Positions 60,201 through 64,000 of a stretch of 64,000 nucleotides of DNA are shown one piece after another; position 1 is the first letter of the stretch, and each line of letters begins with the position of its first letter. The translations under genes and the position numbers were made by a program. Source of the stretch: Provencibacterium sp. (GTDB taxonomy: Bacteria; Bacillota; Clostridia; Oscillospirales; Ruminococcaceae); assembly GCA_022793895.1 (NCBI GenBank), contig JAAWDS010000015.1, positions 123,852 to 187,851 of the forward strand, written 5' to 3'. The notes under the pieces are model-generated. The model was not told the DNA's origin. It worked only from the letters and a program-made list of their open reading frames with translations, and did no database searches.

Positions 60201-61886
60201 ATGAGCAATATGAAAAAACGGCTTTCTTTGCTGCTGGTAGGCGCGTTGTGCCTGAGCTTCACCGCGTGCGGCTCCAAGCCGGCCGAGTCCAGCTCCGGCG
60301 CACCGGCGAGTTCTGCGGCCCCGGCATCCTCGGCAGCTCCGGCATCCTCGGCCCCTGCGGGAAGCGGCCAGGAGGGTGAAGCGAAAACCTACGACAAGAA
60401 GCTCAAGATTCAGTATGCAAACGTCGCTCCGATCGAGGGCTATGATTACAATGCAGGCGACCCCTATGCGCAGTTCTGGTCGGAAAAATTCAACTGGGAG
60501 CTCGAAATCGTTTCGTTCTCATGGGATAACTGGAACGAAACCATCCGTATCTGGGCCAACTCCGGCGATATGCCCGACGTCAGCATCTTTAACTATGGAC
60601 GCGGAACGCAGCCTGACGCAGCGTCTTGGGCGGAGCAGGGCCTTGTAAAGAGACTGCCTGACGATTGGAAAGAGCGCTGGCCGAACGCAGCGAGAGTGTT
60701 TGAGAAAACCTCGCTCGGCCCGCAGATGGAAGAGCAATACGGCGGCGTGTATTTCCTGCCGAGAGCCCGGTTTGATGTCAACCTGCCCGGCGATCCGCTG
60801 CCGAACCACCAGATCATGTATATCCGTAAGGATTGGGCGGACGCGGTAGGCTTCCCGATTAAGGACGCCTATAAGGTTTCGGAAATCATGGATTATGCGC
60901 GTCTCGTGAAAGAGCAGGATCCCGGCGGGCTGGGCGGCAACCTGGTCCCGATCGCCTCCTATCCAACGCATGCGCTCCAGATGTTCGTTCAGCACAACAG
61001 CACCTTTTACGACACCTTCTATAAGGATGCCGACGGTGTTTACCAGTGGGGCGGAACAAGCCCGGATACCCTTCTCGGCCTGCAACTGATGTATCAGGCG
61101 TTTGAAGAAGGACTCCTTCACCCTGAGTTCTATGCCCTCAAGGCCGATCAGGACGACGATATGTTCCGCATTGCCGGAACCGCCGCCTCGGTTTATACGG
61201 ACGGTACCGCCACCGGCATGCAGGTCAACATGATGGCCCGCTTCACCGAGAGCGTCGGCATTGATGCGAGAGAGGCTGTCCATGCGGTTCCCGTGCTTGG
61301 CGAGGATGGCAAATTCCATCAGCAGGACCTCATCAACTACTGGGGCACCATCGTGTTCGCGCCCGACATCGAGGACGAGAAGTTTGAGCGTTACATGGAC
61401 GCGCTGGACTTTGGCTGCACAGAAGAAGGCTACCGCATCCAGACGGCCGGCTTCGAAGGCGAAGATTATGAGTACGACGCCAACGGCAACATGGTGAGCC
61501 TGCTGCCGGAGGGCATGCCTCTGGAGAGCTCGGAAGGCAAATACCCCAGCATCGGCGGTTATATGCTCGCCAACCTCAAGCTCTGGGACGACTTCAGCTT
61601 TGAGACCCCCGTTGTCGACCAGCACTGGAGAGACGTTTCCAAGGCCGCCTATGACAACAAGGTAAAGTATGGCACTCCGGAAACCTTTGCAAAGACCGAT
61701 TGGGTTTCTTGGGCCTATGATTCTCCCGCAAGACGCCAAGCCTCCTTCAAATATGAGGATGAGTATGTCGGCATTGTCACCAACTCCAGGAGCCTGGAGG
61801 AAGTGGAGACCAACTGGAAGGCGTGGATCGATTCCAAGATGCCCATGATCCAGCCGGTTCTGGATGAACTGAACGCACTTGGTTGA
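60201..61886 (+). CDS. sugar ABC transporter substrate-binding lipoprotein (LplA-like)
   Basis: A 561-aa receptor. Signal peptide and lipobox LSFTAC (Cys23), then a Ser/Ala/Pro linker to about residue 60. A family-1 solute-binding domain follows, of the long LplA/YtcQ type (FSWDNWNETIRIWANSGDMPDV; KDWADAVGFPI; GTIVFAPDIEDEKFERYMDALDF). Substrate is probably arabino-oligosaccharide, from context. RBS AAAAGGAGAA. An in-frame ATG three codons later is also possible. A hairpin after the gene would favour receptor over permease production. Confidence 0.93.
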   Translation: MSNMKKRLSLLLVGALCLSFTACGSKPAESSSGAPASSAAPASSAAPASSAPAGSGQEGEAKTYDKKLKIQYANVAPIEGYDYNAGDPYAQFWSEKFNWELEIVSFSWDNWNETIRIWANSGDMPDVSIFNYGRGTQPDAASWAEQGLVKRLPDDWKERWPNAARVFEKTSLGPQMEEQYGGVYFLPRARFDVNLPGDPLPNHQIMYIRKDWADAVGFPIKDAYKVSEIMDYARLVKEQDPGGLGGNLVPIASYPTHALQMFVQHNSTFYDTFYKDADGVYQWGGTSPDTLLGLQLMYQAFEEGLLHPEFYALKADQDDDMFRIAGTAASVYTDGTATGMQVNMMARFTESVGIDAREAVHAVPVLGEDGKFHQQDLINYWGTIVFAPDIEDEKFERYMDALDFGCTEEGYRIQTAGFEGEDYEYDANGNMVSLLPEGMPLESSEGKYPSIGGYMLANLKLWDDFSFETPVVDQHWRDVSKAAYDNKVKYGTPETFAKTDWVSWAYDSPARRQASFKYEDEYVGIVTNSRSLEEVETNWKAWIDSKMPMIQPVLDELNALG

Positions 61887-61906
61887 TGAATCGGTAACGC
61901 ATAGAC

Positions 61907-61960
61907 AGGCGCCGGAATGTGAGGCCACCGAGCGGACGGGCACGTTCCGGCGCCTTTCTT
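61907..61960 (+). terminator. hairpin between the receptor and permease genes
   Basis: AGGCGCCGGAA.GTG pairs with CAC.TTCCGGCGCCT (one mismatch) across 19 bases, then TTTCTT. Probably partial termination, like the hairpin after oppA. Confidence 0.75.
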
Positions 61961-61992
61961 ATCTCAAATCTCAAAGGATAGGTGGGCGCATA

Positions 61993-62937
61993 ATGGTAAT
62001 GAGTCAGCCAAAACCCAAGTTATCGCGTGGCGCCCTTTTGTGGGTGCAGATTAAAAAGAATCGCCAGGTCTATTTCCTGCTGATTTTCGGCATCATTTGG
62101 TATGCTATTTTTGCCTATATCCCGATGTATGGCCTTACGCTCGCGTTTAAAAAATACCGGGCGGTAGACGGCATCTTTGGAAGCCCCTGGGTCGGTCTGG
62201 ATGTGTTCCAGTACGTATTCCGGGATCCGGCCTTTTTTAATTCGGTTGTCCGTACCCTCTGGATCAACGCCGGACGGCTTATCTTCCAATTCCCAATCCC
62301 GATTGTTCTGTCGCTGCTTCTGAATGAGGTGCGGCTGGGAAAATCGAAGAAGGTCTTGCAGTCTGTCTTTACCTTCCCGCATTTTCTTTCCTGGATTATC
62401 GTTTCCAGCATCATGCTGAATGTGCTGGGGCACCAGGGCATTTTGAACTCCTTTATCAAGCTCTTTGGCGGCGAACCGCTTTCGATCGTCGGCAATTCGA
62501 GAGTCTTTGTCCCGCTTCTGTATATTACCGAGAACTGGAAGTCGGCCGGCTGGACGGCGATTATCTACATGGCCTCCATTGCCGGAATCGATCAAGAGCA
62601 GTATGAAGCGGCGGAGATCGATGGCGCATCCCGCTTCCAACGGATGATGCACATCACCCTGCCCGGAATACAGGGCACCATGACGGTCCTGTTTATCCTG
62701 GCTGCCGGCAACCTGATGACCGCTGGCTTCGATCAGATCTATAACCTCAGCAATCCTGCGACTGCAACTGTAGCCGAAACGCTGGATATGTATATCTACC
62801 GCGTTACCTTCCAGTCGGCCTCGGACTTCTCATTCTCCTCCGCGGTCAGCCTGTTTAAATCGGTGATCAATTGCTTCCTGCTGATTGCTGCGGATCGTGT
62901 GTCGAAGCGCTTTGGAGGGAGTGGACTATTCGGATGA
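61993..62937 (+). CDS. sugar ABC transporter permease (LplB/YteP-like)
   Basis: A 314-aa channel subunit with about six membrane segments. The start is typical for LplB: LWVQIKKNRQVYFLLIFGIIWYAIFAYIPMYGLTLAFKKY (residues about 18-57). The EAA loop is YEAAEIDGASRFQRMMHITLPGIQGT. The upstream open frame from 61879 lacks a site and is not used; AGGTGGG lies before 61993. The stop overlaps the start of the next permease (ATGA), indicating coupled translation. Confidence 0.93.
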   Translation: MVMSQPKPKLSRGALLWVQIKKNRQVYFLLIFGIIWYAIFAYIPMYGLTLAFKKYRAVDGIFGSPWVGLDVFQYVFRDPAFFNSVVRTLWINAGRLIFQFPIPIVLSLLLNEVRLGKSKKVLQSVFTFPHFLSWIIVSSIMLNVLGHQGILNSFIKLFGGEPLSIVGNSRVFVPLLYITENWKSAGWTAIIYMASIAGIDQEQYEAAEIDGASRFQRMMHITLPGIQGTMTVLFILAAGNLMTAGFDQIYNLSNPATATVAETLDMYIYRVTFQSASDFSFSSAVSLFKSVINCFLLIAADRVSKRFGGSGLFG

Positions 62938-63842
62938 AAAAGACGGTACAGCTATCCCGCGGCAAAAGAGGGCTGCGCGATCGCTTTGAGTTGATGGATG
63001 CGGTAATTCTTGTTTTCCTGACGGTTTGGGCTATCTCGATTATTTTGCCCTTCGTCAGCGTAATCGCGATTTCCTTTGCCACGCCGAAAGAATATCTGGA
63101 ATCGCCGCTGCTCCTGTTCCCCACGCGGCCGACCCTCGCCAATTACCGGACGCTGTTCGCCGACGGCAGAATCCTGATCGGCTACCGCACCACGCTGATC
63201 ATTCTGCTGCTTGGCGTGCCGATCAATATGTTCCTCACGACCTCGGTCGCCTTTGCGTTGAGCCGTCCGGCCTTCCCGCTCAAAAAGTTTTTCCTATATG
63301 CCGTCATGTTCACCATGCTTTTCCACGGCGGAATTGTGCCCCTCTATCTGCTGATGATGGAGCTCAAGCTGACGAACAGCATCTGGTCGGTAATTTTGGC
63401 CTACGGCGTCAATACCTTCTATATGATCGTCATGCGCAGCTATTTCCAGTCGCTGCCGGATTCTCTGATGGAATCTGCCCGGCTGGACGGCGCTGGCGAG
63501 TGGCGGATCCTATTCCAGATCGTGCTCCCGCTCTCGATGCCGATCATTGCAACGATACTCCTGTTCTACAGCGTCGATCGCTGGAACGAATGGTTTAACG
63601 CGATGATCTTCCTGCGCAGGAACTCGATGGTGCCGCTCCAATTGGTGCTGCGATCGATGGTGTTGGAGGCAACCGCCGAGAAAACCATGATGGCCTCCTC
63701 CTCGGCCATTCAGCAGTCGATGTTCTCAGACGGCCTCAAGATGTCTGCGGTCATCGTCACCATGCTGCCGATCATGTGCGTATTCCCGTTTTTGCAGAAA
63801 TACTTTGTCAAGGGCATCCTAATCGGCGCGGTTAAGGCGTAA
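62934..63842 (+). CDS. sugar ABC transporter permease (LplC/YtcP-like)
   Basis: The second channel subunit, 302 aa, about six membrane segments. LMDAVILVFLTVWAISIILPFVSVIAISFATPKEYLES is the family entry. The EAA loop is LMESARLDGAGEWRILFQIVLPLSMPIIAT and the C-terminus is FPFLQKYFVKGILIGAVKA. ATG 62934 overlaps the previous stop, with GGAGGGAG upstream. No ATPase gene follows; a reverse-oriented repeat begins 4 bases later. An MsmX-type ATPase at 19.6 kb could power this pair. Confidence 0.94.
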   Translation: MKKTVQLSRGKRGLRDRFELMDAVILVFLTVWAISIILPFVSVIAISFATPKEYLESPLLLFPTRPTLANYRTLFADGRILIGYRTTLIILLLGVPINMFLTTSVAFALSRPAFPLKKFFLYAVMFTMLFHGGIVPLYLLMMELKLTNSIWSVILAYGVNTFYMIVMRSYFQSLPDSLMESARLDGAGEWRILFQIVLPLSMPIIATILLFYSVDRWNEWFNAMIFLRRNSMVPLQLVLRSMVLEATAEKTMMASSSAIQQSMFSDGLKMSAVIVTMLPIMCVFPFLQKYFVKGILIGAVKA

Positions 63843-63845
63843 CAA

Positions 63846-63990
63846 GGATACGTTGCAAAATTCCATTTTGCAACGTATCCTCTGAAAAAGCTGCTTTTGA
63901 GGCAAAGACGACGCCTCAAATTTCGCGCGGCCCGCGCGAAACCGCCGCTTTTTCCAGTTCCTACAAGCCGGAGGAGCGGCCCGCGCCATT
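63846..63990 (-). repeat. structured intergenic repeat, complete copy, reverse orientation
   Basis: A 16-bp perfect hairpin, GGATACGTTGCAAAAT (63846-63880), starts 4 bases after the permease stop and serves as its terminator. GAAAAAGC.GC...GC.GCTTTTTC follows, enclosing TTTTGAGGC/GCCTCAAA and TTTCGCGC/GCGCGAAA, then CAAGCCGGAGGAGCGGC. It continues to the end of the window. Confidence 0.8.
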
Positions 63991-64000
63991 CCTTTTTCCA

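Noticed and set aside
60519..61943. A 474-codon minus-strand frame opposite the sugar receptor
   Set aside because: It is a shadow of the receptor gene, as are similar frames opposite the opp ATPase genes and malK.

Overview
The window is GC-rich, densely coded DNA from a bacterial chromosome. Gene content points to an anaerobic, Gram-positive Clostridia member, most likely Oscillospiraceae/Ruminococcaceae (inference). The signs are an HrcA-type CIRCE operator, PyrR attenuation, an L10-leader attenuator, Na+-pump decarboxylase subunits, an ECF S-component beside type III pantothenate kinase, lipoproteins with Ser/Ala-rich linkers, AGGAGG ribosome binding sites and consensus sigma-A promoters. 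No tRNA, rRNA, CRISPR array, prophage or intact insertion sequence was seen. No searches could be run; family names come from motifs and recognised sequence patterns.

Layout. 0-4.1 kb: coaD, a coiled-coil protein, a UlaG-like hydrolase, a Na+/alanine symporter and a CIRCE-controlled small heat-shock protein. 4.5-12.1 kb (minus): the pyrimidine operon pyrR-pyrC-pyrF-carA-carB with a PyrR-type leader; CarA appears to have lost its glutaminase residues. 12.2-18.5 kb (plus): an oligopeptide ABC importer (oppABCDF) behind a consensus promoter and a leader that can fold into mutually exclusive hairpins. 18.6-21.7 kb: an XRE membrane regulator, an orphan MalK/MsmX-type ATPase and RsuA. 21.9-25.6 kb (minus): rpmG-secE-nusG-rplK-rplA, then rplJ-rplL with its own promoter, L10 leader and attenuator. 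25.9-29 kb: Nudix hydrolase, MscS channel, 2-hydroxyacid dehydrogenase and an IS3 orfA remnant.

29-36.4 kb: a GPH-type sugar symporter, GH3 enzyme and TM2 protein beside a divergent AraC regulator, then aroK and aroE. 36.7-43.3 kb (plus): decarboxylase beta subunit, a 76-aa protein carrying the beta-subunit ion motif, proS, a lipoprotein, a TrmN6-like methyltransferase, rsmI and a phosphate permease. 43.6-47.8 kb: a second AraC regulator, an amidohydrolase and DUF4261/DUF4253 proteins. 48-53.7 kb: rbsK, coaX with a PanT-like S-component, an AEC transporter, and oadG plus a second beta subunit. 54.2-63.8 kb: a Cys-rich orphan protein and an arabinoside-use locus: GH43 and an FAD oxidoreductase (minus) diverge from GH51 and an LplABC-type importer (plus) that lacks an ATPase, with two near-identical 19-bp operators at the divergent promoters.

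The genes connect in places: PanT, CoaX and CoaD are steps towards coenzyme A; the orphan MsmX-type ATPase could power the arabinoside importer; two decarboxylase membrane modules lack their carboxyltransferase and biotin subunits here. The most unusual non-coding feature is a family of structured intergenic repeats, at least seven copies, mostly just past gene ends. They share two arms and an enclosing stem whose sequences change while pairing is kept.
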